This document shows positions 56,941 to 64,000 of a stretch of DNA of 64,000 nt, piece after piece. The translations under genes were made by a program, and so were the position numbers. Where the stretch lies: contig NZ_CP041402.1 in NCBI RefSeq assembly GCF_007018905.1, positions 5,692,001-5,756,000 of the forward strand, given 5' to 3'. The notes beneath the pieces are model-generated. The model had not been told where the DNA came from. It saw only the letters and a list, made by a program, of their open reading frames with translations, and ran no database searches. This stretch comes from Tardiphaga sp. vice304. Its GTDB lineage: Bacteria; Pseudomonadota; Alphaproteobacteria; Rhizobiales; Xanthobacteraceae. Each line of letters opens with the position of its first letter. The stretch's first letter is position 1.

Positions 56941-57984
56941 ATGATCAAACGTACTTTTCTCAGCGGGCTGGCAATCGGTCTGGTCGCCGCCGCAATCGTG
57001 GCTGCCGCGGCGATCACCTATGAACGCTATGACACCAAGACGCTGAAACGCACGATCCGCCGAGATGCCGTCTTGTGCGGCGTCAACACCGGCCTGCCCG
57101 GCTTCTCGACGCCTGACGCGCAGGGTAACTGGACCGGCTTCGACGTCGATTTCTGCCGCGCGGTCGCCGCCGCCATCTTCGACGATGCGAAGAAGGTGAC
57201 CTTCGTGCCGCTCGACGCCAGCGACCGCTTCAAGGAATTGCAGAGCCGCAAGGTCGATATCCTCAGCCGCAATTCGACCTGGAGCATGTCGCGCGAGACC
57301 TCGTACGAACTGTATTTCCCCGCTGTGTCCTACTATGACGGCCAGGGCTTCATGGTGCCGCGCGGGCGCAATATCGACTCCGCGCTCGATCTCGACGGCA
57401 GCCGCGTCTGCGTGCAGGACGGCACCACCACGGCGCTGAACCTGTCGGACTACTTCCGCATCAACAACATCAAGTACACCGAACAGAAGTTCGGCAGGCT
57501 CGACGACGTCATCAAGGCCTATGCCTCCGGCCAGTGCGATACGCTGACCGCCGACGCCTCGCAGCTCTACGCCCTGCGAATGACGCTCGGCAAACCCGAC
57601 GACAACGTCATTTTGCCCGACATCATTTCGAAGGAGCCGCTGGCGCCGGTGGTGCGGCAGCGCGATGACGACTGGATGATGATCGTGAAGTGGACGCTCT
57701 ACGCCATGATCAACGCCGAGGAGCTTGGTATCACCTCGGCGAATATCGACGAGGCGCTGAAGTCGAAAAAGCCCGACGTGATGCGGCTGGTCGGCACCGA
57801 AGGCGCCTATGGCGAACAGCTCGGCCTGTCGAAGGACTGGGCGGCGCGCATCATCCGTCGCGTCGGCAATTATGGCGAGGTCTATGAGCGCAATATCGGC
57901 GCCGGCTCGCACCTGCGGATTCCGCGCGGCCTCAACCAGCTCTGGAGCGCCGGCGGCATCCAGTACGCGCCACCGATCCGCTAG
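56941..57984 (+). CDS. Amino-acid ABC transporter binding protein, orphan
   Basis: A 347-residue solute-binding protein (family 3). Membrane-spanning signal (GLAIGLVAAAIVAAAAI), then RRDAVLCGVNTGLPGFSTPD, GNWTGFDVDFCRAVAAAIF, RKVDILSRNSTWSMSRE and CDTLTADASQLYALR as in the general L-amino-acid binder AapJ. ATG 56941 follows a TTG. No permease or ATPase genes adjoin, so it must share a transporter encoded elsewhere or act in sensing. Confidence 0.9.
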   Translation: MIKRTFLSGLAIGLVAAAIVAAAAITYERYDTKTLKRTIRRDAVLCGVNTGLPGFSTPDAQGNWTGFDVDFCRAVAAAIFDDAKKVTFVPLDASDRFKELQSRKVDILSRNSTWSMSRETSYELYFPAVSYYDGQGFMVPRGRNIDSALDLDGSRVCVQDGTTTALNLSDYFRINNIKYTEQKFGRLDDVIKAYASGQCDTLTADASQLYALRMTLGKPDDNVILPDIISKEPLAPVVRQRDDDWMMIVKWTLYAMINAEELGITSANIDEALKSKKPDVMRLVGTEGAYGEQLGLSKDWAARIIRRVGNYGEVYERNIGAGSHLRIPRGLNQLWSAGGIQYAPPIR

Positions 57985-58156
57985 CGGCCCATCTGCGACA
58001 ACTGGTCGCGACAACGGCGACCGTGGTTCTTGGAGCACAAAATACCGCGCAACAGAGGTGCATTCTCTTCACGAAGATGCCATCGGCAAGTCCTTGCCAT
58101 TGGCGCTGGGGCTTCCGAACCCATATACTATGCATAAGAACATGGAGGGTATACGC

Positions 58157-58711
58157 GTGAACGCCATTGCCGAACTGACAAGCCAGCCAGATCGCTCGCT
58201 GCTGATCGTGGAAGACGACAAGCCGTTCCTGGAGCGGCTGTCGCGCGCGATGGAAACGCGCGGCTTTACAGTGACTTCCTGCGACTCCGTCAGCGAGGGT
58301 CTGGCGCATATCGGCAAGTCGGCGCCGGCCTTTGCGGTGGTCGACCTGCGGCTCGGCGACGGCAACGGACTCGACGTTGTCTCGGCGCTGAAGCTACAGC
58401 GGCCCGATGCGCGCGCCATCGTGCTGACCGGCTACGGCAATATCGCCACTGCCGTCACCGCCGTGAAGATGGGTGCGGTCGACTATCTGTCGAAACCGGC
58501 CGACGCCGACGACGTGGTCGCCGCTCTGCTCGCCAGCGCCGGCGAACGCTCCGAACTGCCGAACAACCCGATGTCTGCCGACCGCGTGCGCTGGGAACAT
58601 ATCCAGCGCATCTATGAAATGTGCGGCCGCAACGTCTCGGAAACCGCGCGCCGGTTGAACATGCACCGCCGCACCCTGCAGCGCATCTTGGCCAAGCGCG
58701 CGCCGCGCTGA
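58157..58711 (+). CDS. RegA/ActR/PrrA-type response regulator
   Basis: A 184-residue regulator: receiver domain (SLLIVEDDKPFLERLSRAM, phospho-Asp in AVVDLRLGDGNG, Lys in DYLSKPADADD) and a C-terminal Fis-type HTH (IYEMCGRNVSETARRLNMHR, LQRILAKRAP). This matches RegA/ActR, the redox-responsive global regulators of alphaproteobacteria. GTG 58157 with GGAGGG seven bases upstream. The partner kinase (RegB/ActS) is not adjacent. Confidence 0.9.
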   Translation: MNAIAELTSQPDRSLLIVEDDKPFLERLSRAMETRGFTVTSCDSVSEGLAHIGKSAPAFAVVDLRLGDGNGLDVVSALKLQRPDARAIVLTGYGNIATAVTAVKMGAVDYLSKPADADDVVAALLASAGERSELPNNPMSADRVRWEHIQRIYEMCGRNVSETARRLNMHRRTLQRILAKRAPR

Positions 58712-59206
58712 CTACACTTCCTTCAATCGTTCCGCGTGGCCGTGCGGATCGTGCAGCCGGTTAAGGCGCTGCGCGGCCGCAATGGCGAAGCGCAGCATCA
58801 TGACCTTGCGGGTCGCGGCCGGCAGCCTGTGCTCCGGCGCTTCGCAATGCAGATGCGCGCCGTAGGAATCGGCGACGATCAGCCCGGTGTCGCCGGGAAA
58901 CAGGTCGCAGGAAAGGTCCTGCGTGAAGGCGAAGAACAGCCGGTCGCAATGCAGCCGGTAGTCCGGCCATTTGTCGTCGGCGCGTAGATCGGCCAGCGAG
59001 GACTTGATCTCGACGATCCAGATCTCGCCCCGCTCGTTCAGCGCCACCAGATCGGCGCGCCGGCCCGACGGCAGCGGCACCTCGCTCAGACATGAAAAAC
59101 CGAGCGAGCCCAACCACCGCGCGGTTCCCCGCGCGATCGCCAGCGCGGTCTCCGACTGCCGGCGGTCGGGTTTTGGGACGAGAGCAATATTGGCGGCCGA
59201 TTCCAT
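58712..59206 (-). CDS. mmcB: MmcB-family DNA repair protein
   Basis: A 164-residue protein of the DUF1052/MmcB family: EVPLPSGRRADLVALNERGE, IWIVEIKSSLADLRADDKWP (a restriction-nuclease-like core with the E-x-K pair). MmcB is an SOS-induced repair protein in Caulobacter. The start is uncertain: ATG 59206 is taken, but a TTG at 59245 would add 13 residues. It ends one base after the end of the regulator gene and converges with it. Confidence 0.85.
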   Translation of the reverse strand: MESAANIALVPKPDRRQSETALAIARGTARWLGSLGFSCLSEVPLPSGRRADLVALNERGEIWIVEIKSSLADLRADDKWPDYRLHCDRLFFAFTQDLSCDLFPGDTGLIVADSYGAHLHCEAPEHRLPAATRKVMMLRFAIAAAQRLNRLHDPHGHAERLKEV

Positions 59207-59264
59207 CCCGTCATGATAGCGGATTTCCCCTTGGCTGATCCGCAAAAATCAGCATTGTGGCGCG

Positions 59265-59945
59265 ATGAGCCAGCAAACTGAGACCACAACCGAGACCACC
59301 GCTACGGCAGGCGCGGTCATCATTCCCGTCACCCTGTTCCAGCAGAACTGCATGCTGCTGTGGGACGAAACCACTCGCCAGGCGGTGGTGATCGATCCCG
59401 GCGGTGACGTGCCGCTGATCCAGGACGCCATTGCCAAGGCGAACGTCAATGTCGAGGCGATCTGGCTGACGCACGGCCACATCGACCATGTCGGCGGCGC
59501 GGCCGAACTGCGCGACGTGCTGAAGGTCGAGATCATCGGGCCGCACGTCGACGACAGGTTTTTGCTGGATGCCGTGGTGGAGAGTGGCGAACGGTTCGGC
59601 ATGACCGGGGTGCGCAATTTCGCACCGGACCGCTGGCTCAAGGAAGGCGACCGCGTCAGCGTCGGCGGCCTTGATTTCGATATCCTGCACTGCCCCGGTC
59701 ATTCGCCGGGCAGCGTGGTGTATTATAACAAAGCGATGAAATTTGCCCATGTCGGCGACGTGCTGTTCGCGGGCTCGGTAGGACGCACCGATCTGCCCGG
59801 CGGCAGCCATCAGACGTTGATCGATTCGATCACGCGGAAGCTGCTGCCGCTCGGCGACGATGTCAGCTTCATCTGCGGCCACGGCCCGGGATCCAGCGTC
59901 GGCCAGGAACGCATGACCAACCCGTTCCTCACCGGCGAGGCATAA
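59265..59945 (+). CDS. Metallo-beta-lactamase-fold hydrolase (glyoxalase II-like)
   Basis: A 226-residue cytoplasmic protein. Zinc motif THGHIDHVGG, further ligands in HCPGHSPGSV (His) and AHVGDVLFAGS (Asp), and C-terminal GHGPGSSVGQE. Family members hydrolyse thioesters such as S-lactoylglutathione. It is divergent from mmcB. Confidence 0.92.
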   Translation: MSQQTETTTETTATAGAVIIPVTLFQQNCMLLWDETTRQAVVIDPGGDVPLIQDAIAKANVNVEAIWLTHGHIDHVGGAAELRDVLKVEIIGPHVDDRFLLDAVVESGERFGMTGVRNFAPDRWLKEGDRVSVGGLDFDILHCPGHSPGSVVYYNKAMKFAHVGDVLFAGSVGRTDLPGGSHQTLIDSITRKLLPLGDDVSFICGHGPGSSVGQERMTNPFLTGEA

Positions 59946-59947
59946 GC

Positions 59948-60196
59948 CTACCTGACGTAGCTCGGGTCGGCCCATTCCTCGATCTTGGAGGCGGGAATGG
60001 TCTGCTTTGGCTGATGCGGATTGAGTGTTCCCGCCGTGGCCGTCCAGCCCTTGGCCACGATCTGCCTGGCGAACAGCTTGGCATCGATTTCCGACTTGAA
60101 GGTCTTGGTCGTGCGAACAGTGCCGGCAGCGCTGGCATCGGATTTCAGGGATTTGTCGGGGCCGAAGGCCACATACCAGATGTCGGGTTTTGTCAT
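59948..60196 (-). CDS. Small conserved-looking protein, unknown
   Basis: An 82-residue protein (MTKPDIWYVAFGPDKSLKSD, then KTFKSEIDAKLFARQIVAKG, TIPASKIEEWADPS). The strand-helix layout resembles small DNA- or peptide-binding folds. No named family. It converges with the hydrolase gene, two bases apart. Confidence 0.65.
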   Translation of the reverse strand: MTKPDIWYVAFGPDKSLKSDASAAGTVRTTKTFKSEIDAKLFARQIVAKGWTATAGTLNPHQPKQTIPASKIEEWADPSYVR

Positions 60197-60250
60197 GATA
60201 ACAGCCCAACGAGAATCCCGGCAAAAGGTTGCATAGGCAACGCTCTTTAC

Positions 60251-61219
60251 CTATCGGGCGGTATTCCGCGGCTGCACCACGTCCCAGGCGAGACCTAGTT
60301 TTTCCAGCAGGCGAATGGTGAGATAGGTGGTGTCGAATTCCCACCAGAGGTGGCCGTGGCGCGCCGAACGCTGGTCGGCGTGGTGGTTGTTGTGCCAGCC
60401 CTCGCCATGCGCCCACAGGCCGACGAACCAATTGTTCCGGCTGTCTTCATCGGTGGCGTAGCTGCGATAGCCCCACATGTGCGTCAGCGAATTCACTGCC
60501 CAGGTCTGATGCCAGACGAACACGGTGCGTACGAACACCGCCCACACCACAATGCTGAGTGCGAACACCACGGCCTCGCTCCAGGTGCCACCCATGGCCA
60601 GTTCCGCCAGCAGGCCCGCGAAGAAGAACACGTTGATCTGGATCAGCAGGATCTTGAGCTGCCACTGGTGGCGCTCCAGCGTGACGTAGAACGGATCGCG
60701 CAGGATATCCTTGGCATAGCGGTCATAGATGCCGAGCCGCGACAGATCGGGGTTCTTCACCAACAGCCAGCCGATATGGCCCCAGAAGAAACTGGCCAGC
60801 GGACTGTGCGGATCGGGTTGTTCGTCGGACTTCTCGTGATGACGGCGATGCACGGCGACCCAGCGCGCCGGCGTATCCTCGGCGCAGCAGATCGCGATCA
60901 CCACGAAACAATGCTCCAGCCATTTCGGGCATTTGAAACCACGATGGGTGAGCAAGCGGTGATAGCCGATATTGATGCCGATCAGGCCGAACAACCGCGC
61001 GCAAACGATGGCAACGATGATGGCGGTCCAGTTGAAAAACATCGGCAGCAGCGCCAGCAGGGCCAGCGCGTGGATGGTTCCGATGACAGCAACGTTGACC
61101 CAGTCGATGCGATAGGGCTTCACGCCCGCAGGCAGGTCGATCGGCTTGCGATGCGGGGCCGTGCCGGAAGGAGTTTCTAGAACGGCTGCCGCAGCGATTT
61201 GGTCACGGTTGAGGGCCAC
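60251..61219 (-). CDS. Membrane acyl-CoA desaturase
   Basis: A 322-residue enzyme of the fatty-acid-desaturase type 1 fold. Three His clusters hold the di-iron site: YHRLLTH, HRRHH (AVHRRHHEKSDEQPDPHS) and HNNHH (GEGWHNNHHADQRSARHG). Four membrane helices. Probably a delta-9 desaturase acting on acyl-CoA or lipid. GTG 61219 is favoured by GGAG five bases upstream over a TTG at 61255. Confidence 0.9.
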   Translation of the reverse strand: MALNRDQIAAAAVLETPSGTAPHRKPIDLPAGVKPYRIDWVNVAVIGTIHALALLALLPMFFNWTAIIVAIVCARLFGLIGINIGYHRLLTHRGFKCPKWLEHCFVVIAICCAEDTPARWVAVHRRHHEKSDEQPDPHSPLASFFWGHIGWLLVKNPDLSRLGIYDRYAKDILRDPFYVTLERHQWQLKILLIQINVFFFAGLLAELAMGGTWSEAVVFALSIVVWAVFVRTVFVWHQTWAVNSLTHMWGYRSYATDEDSRNNWFVGLWAHGEGWHNNHHADQRSARHGHLWWEFDTTYLTIRLLEKLGLAWDVVQPRNTAR

Positions 61220-61329
61220 GTCGCTCCGAGTCCCGGCAGGTGAGCCCCGCCGCAAAGTGTGATGCCGAACGCAGGCTTACGTCATAACGGGAGTTGTGAC
61301 CACTGCAGCGATGCGTCGCATACGAAACA

Positions 61330-61357
61330 ATTCAGGCCGCCCGAAGGCGGCCTGAAT
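61330..61357 (-). terminator. Intrinsic terminator after the DUF1236 gene
   Basis: A perfect 12-bp stem ATTCAGGCCGCC with a four-base loop, followed on the minus strand by TTGTTT. Located 28 bases past the stop at 61386. Confidence 0.85.
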
Positions 61358-61385
61358 GCTGGAACTCTTGATCGGGAGCGTGGGA

Positions 61386-61805
61386 TTATTCGACGATCTC
61401 GACGATGCGGCGCGAACCGGGCTCGACCAGCACGGTGCGGCCGTTGACGACGGTGTAGCGGTATTCCGAAGCACCGTATTCCTGCGGCACGTCGTAATAA
61501 GTCACGCCATCGCCCGGCAGCACGACGCCGACGCGGACTTCGTTGCTGTAGGTGTAGGACGGACGACGCTGTTCGGTAACGTAGGTGCGGAAGCGCGGAC
61601 GCTGATCGACACCGAGCACGCCGGCGACGCCGCCGACAACACCACCGACCGTTCCGCCGACGATCGCACCGATCGGGCCGGCTGCGCGCTCGCCATCACG
61701 CGCACCGCGCTCGATGCCGCCGGGGACGCCGCCCTGGGCGTGCGCGAGAACGGGAACCGCCAGCGTGGCGACGATAGCAGTGGCTCCGAGAAGACGACGT
61801 ATCAT
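61386..61805 (-). CDS. DUF1236 secreted protein
   Basis: A 139-residue exported protein: signal peptide (cleavage near AHA-QG), a glycine-rich hydrophobic stretch (GAIVGGTVGGVVGGVAG), and the DUF1236 domain (YYDVPQEYGASEYRYTVV, GRTVLVEPGSRRIVEIVE). Common in Rhizobiales; function unknown. ATG with GGAGATAATC upstream. Confidence 0.88.
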   Translation of the reverse strand: MIRRLLGATAIVATLAVPVLAHAQGGVPGGIERGARDGERAAGPIGAIVGGTVGGVVGGVAGVLGVDQRPRFRTYVTEQRRPSYTYSNEVRVGVVLPGDGVTYYDVPQEYGASEYRYTVVNGRTVLVEPGSRRIVEIVE

Positions 61806-61969
61806 GATTATCTCCAGTAGTTGAATTGGTTATTGTGCCGAGACAAGCGCAGCGCAGCACAATGGTTCCGCTACCGGGTTTCGGTGATTTTAGTTTCGAC
61901 ACCGAATCTCGCTGTCGTCCCGGCCAGCGAGCGGGGACGGCAGTGGGGGGAGGCCTCGTGCGCGCTCTG

Positions 61970-64000
61970 TTACTTCGTCACCATTTCGCGCACACGACGA
62001 GCCAGATTGTCGAGGTCGAATGGCTTTGTGATCATGTCCATGCCGGGCAGCAGAAAACCTTCGGCCATGACAACGCTTTCCGCGTAGCCGGTGATGAACA
62101 GTATCTTGAGTTCCGGCCGCGTTTCGCGGGCCTGGTCGGCGAGCTGACGGCCATTCATGCCGGGCAGACCGACATCCGTCAGCAACAGATCGACGCGCGG
62201 TTCCGCAAGCAGCGCCCGCAGACCGGAGGGGCCATCCACCGCTTCGAGAACGCGATAGCCCTGATCGAGCAACATTTCCATGATGACCGTGCGAACGACG
62301 GGCTCGTCCTCGACCACCAGAACGGTCTCGCCGGTCGCCACGGGCGCAACGTCGCGCGGATGCGCGGCGGGATTGGTAGCCGCCACGCCATCGTGACGCG
62401 GCAGATACAATTTCACGACAGTGCCGCGGCCGGGCCGGCTGTCGATGGAGACGTGGCCGTTGGACTGCCGCGCAAAGCCATAGATCATCGACAGGCCGAG
62501 CCCGGTGCCCTGCCCGATCGGTTTGGTGGTGAAAAACGGATCGAACGCACGCGCCACCACCTCCGGACTCATGCCCGTGCCGGTGTCGGTGACGCTGATG
62601 CAGATGTAGTCCCCCGGCGCCAGCACCGGCGCCTCGGCGCGGGCCGTCTCCTGCGGCGCATTCGCCGTGGCGATGGTGAGCTTGCCGCCGTCCGGCATGG
62701 CGTCGCGTGCATTGATCGCCAGGTTGAGCAGCGCGCTTTCGAGCTGGTTCGGATCGCAGAGCGTACCCCACAGATCCGGCGCGACGACGATCACCAGATC
62801 GAGACGTTCGCCGATGGTCCGCCGCAGCAGGTCTTCCAGCGAATTCACCAGCGCATTGGCGTCGATCGACTTCGGCACCAAGGGCTGGCGCCGCGCAAAG
62901 GCCAGCAGGCGATGCGTCAGCGCCGCCGCCCGATTTGCCGAATTCATCGCAGCATCGACGTAGCGTGTCAGGCCTTCGGTGCGACCCTTCGCCAGCCGCG
63001 CGCGCATCAGATCGAGCGAGCCGACAATACCGGTCAGCAGATTGTTGAAGTCGTGCGCGATGCCGCCGGTCAGTTGGCCGACGGCTTCCATCTTCTGCGC
63101 CTGGCGCAGCGCCTCCTCGGTCGCCTTGAGCTGTACGCCGGTGGCTTCGCGTTCGCGGGTCTTTTCCTCGACGCGCTGCTCGAGCGTGGCGTTGAGCTCG
63201 GCAAGCTTTCCGGCGAGCTCGCGCGCCTCCTCCTCGCTTTTGCGCAATGCGCGTTCGGCGTTGACCTCGTCGGTGACGTCCGTATGCGCGCCGACCAGCC
63301 GCAGCGCGCGGCCATTCACATCGCGCTCGATCATCGACTTGACCGAGATCCAGCGTATCTCGCCATCGCTCGGCCGGATGATACGGTAGCGCACGCTGTA
63401 TTCGCGCACGCCGCTCTTCACGGCATTCTTGAAGGCCGCGTCGGTCGCCTCGCGATCGTCCGGATGAATGCGGTTCACCCAGTCATCGTGCGACTCGTTG
63501 GCCGCTTCCGGGGGAAGACCGTGCACCAGCAGATATTCCGGCGAACGGCGGTTGCGGAACCCGGTGCGCAGATCGACTTCGAGGCCGCCGATACGCCCGA
63601 TCTGCTGCACGCGGGTCAGTTCCGCCTCGCGTTCGCGCGCTTGTTCTGCGGCGACATGATCCGCAGTGACATCGCGGCACACCACCAGCACGCCGCCCAC
63701 CCCGTCGTCGAGGTCGATCGGACTGAAGCCGTAGGTCCAGTAGATCTGCTCGAGGCGGCCGTCGCGGGTGGTCGGGATCAGCCGATCCTCATGCCAGGTG
63801 GCGGGACCGCCTGCCATGACCTGCTCGATCTCCGGCCCGATCAGGGGCCAGATCTCTACCCAGCACGCGCGGCCGCAGGCGCCCAGCGCGGACGGGTGGC
63901 GCTCGTCGCCCAGCGTCCGGCTATAGGCGTCGTTGTAGAACTGGATGAGGTCCGGACCCCAGAAGATGAACATGGGGTGGTTGGTGTTGAGCAGGATGCG
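61970..64000 (-). CDS. PAS hybrid histidine kinase/response regulator, 5' end outside window
   Basis: At least 676 residues; the frame is open to the right edge (RILLNTNHP precedes the first Met). Order: PAS-like region ([18 protein letters not shown]), second PAS ([15 protein letters not shown] region), coiled coil, HisKA with His in [20 protein letters not shown], HATPase ([32 protein letters not shown]), and a C-terminal receiver ([11 protein letters not shown], phospho-Asp in [10 protein letters not shown], Lys in ITKPFD). A cytoplasmic stress or redox sensor type typical of rhizobia; signal unknown. Confidence 0.93.
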   Translation of the reverse strand, partial: RILLNTNHPMFIFWGPDLIQFYNDAYSRTLGDERHPSALGACGRACWVEIWPLIGPEIEQVMAGGPATWHEDRLIPTTRDGRLEQIYWTYGFSPIDLDDGVGGVLVVCRDVTADHVAAEQAREREAELTRVQQIGRIGGLEVDLRTGFRNRRSPEYLLVHGLPPEAANESHDDWVNRIHPDDREATDAAFKNAVKSGVREYSVRYRIIRPSDGEIRWISVKSMIERDVNGRALRLVGAHTDVTDEVNAERALRKSEEEARELAGKLAELNATLEQRVEEKTREREATGVQLKATEEALRQAQKMEAVGQLTGGIAHDFNNLLTGIVGSLDLMRARLAKGRTEGLTRYVDAAMNSANRAAALTHRLLAFARRQPLVPKSIDANALVNSLEDLLRRTIGERLDLVIVVAPDLWGTLCDPNQLESALLNLAINARDAMPDGGKLTIATANAPQETARAEAPVLAPGDYICISVTDTGTGMSPEVVARAFDPFFTTKPIGQGTGLGLSMIYGFARQSNGHVSIDSRPGRGTVVKLYLPRHDGVAATNPAAHPRDVAPVATGETVLVVEDEPVVRTVIMEMLLDQGYRVLEAVDGPSGLRALLAEPRVDLLLTDVGLPGMNGRQLADQARETRPELKILFITGYAESVVMAEGFLLPGMDMITKPFDLDNLARRVREMVTK

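Noticed and set aside
56524..58038. Long minus-strand frame opposite the transpeptidase and binding-protein genes
   Set aside because: Composition of a shadow frame; both opposite genes are certain.
61845..61869. GGAAC-N16-GCTT before the DUF1236 gene
   Set aside because: The -10 word does not contain GTT, so it does not fit the consensus.

Overview
The window looks like a chromosome segment of a Bradyrhizobium-type alphaproteobacterium (Bradyrhizobium or a close relative). This rests on the high-GC codon use of the right half, a DUF1236 protein, an MddA-type methyltransferase, a two-subunit quinol oxidase with a DUF2474 third subunit, intergenic palindromic repeats of the kind common in this group, and a GGAAC-N16-CGTT (EcfG-type) promoter before otsA. 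The species call is inference.

About 1-37.5 kb is mobile or accessory DNA. At the far left is the right end of an element carrying a large serine recombinase and its small HTH partner, then a DUF262 gene coupled to a gene with a HEPN-type R-x4-H motif (a candidate defence pair). From 4.25 kb to 37.5 kb lies a 33-kb island. Its ends are colinear 243-bp direct repeats, each ending in the 14-base 3' end of tRNA-Ser(GGA); the intact tRNA is at 37520-37609 and a tyrosine integrase sits just inside the left end. The island holds small secreted proteins (two nearly identical and in tandem), an outer-membrane barrel, an AlpA/replication-initiator module, a hydrolase-mddA pair with a divergent winged-helix/TPR regulator, decayed genes, a secreted esterase, a tatA gene with two ferritin-like protein genes, an IS3-family element, a second HTH/replication module split by an IS21 element, and a complete DUF2924-serine recombinase-HTH cassette. 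An IS5-family element sits in a phage terminase relic. A short defence-like cluster (unknown membrane protein, Abi_C/HEPN protein, DUF4917/SIR2-like protein) adjoins the tRNA.

The second recombinase cassette appears to belong to its own 16-kb element nested in the island. The 11-base core ATGTTATGGAA lies exactly 78 bases after the HTH stop codon in both cassettes and recurs at 16830. Joining the outer flanks of 16830 and 32918 restores an open reading frame.

From 37.6 kb to the end the gene content is core-like: trehalose synthesis (otsA, otsB) with an MFS transporter; a TonB-dependent receptor with exbB-exbD-tonB; an orphan UgpB-like binding protein divergent from a three-gene phosphorelay; an ECF sigma factor; a cyanide-insensitive-type bd oxidase operon; an L,D-transpeptidase; an orphan amino-acid binding protein; a RegA/ActR-like regulator; mmcB; a metallo-beta-lactamase-fold hydrolase; a fatty-acid desaturase; a DUF1236 protein; and a PAS hybrid histidine kinase that runs off the right edge.
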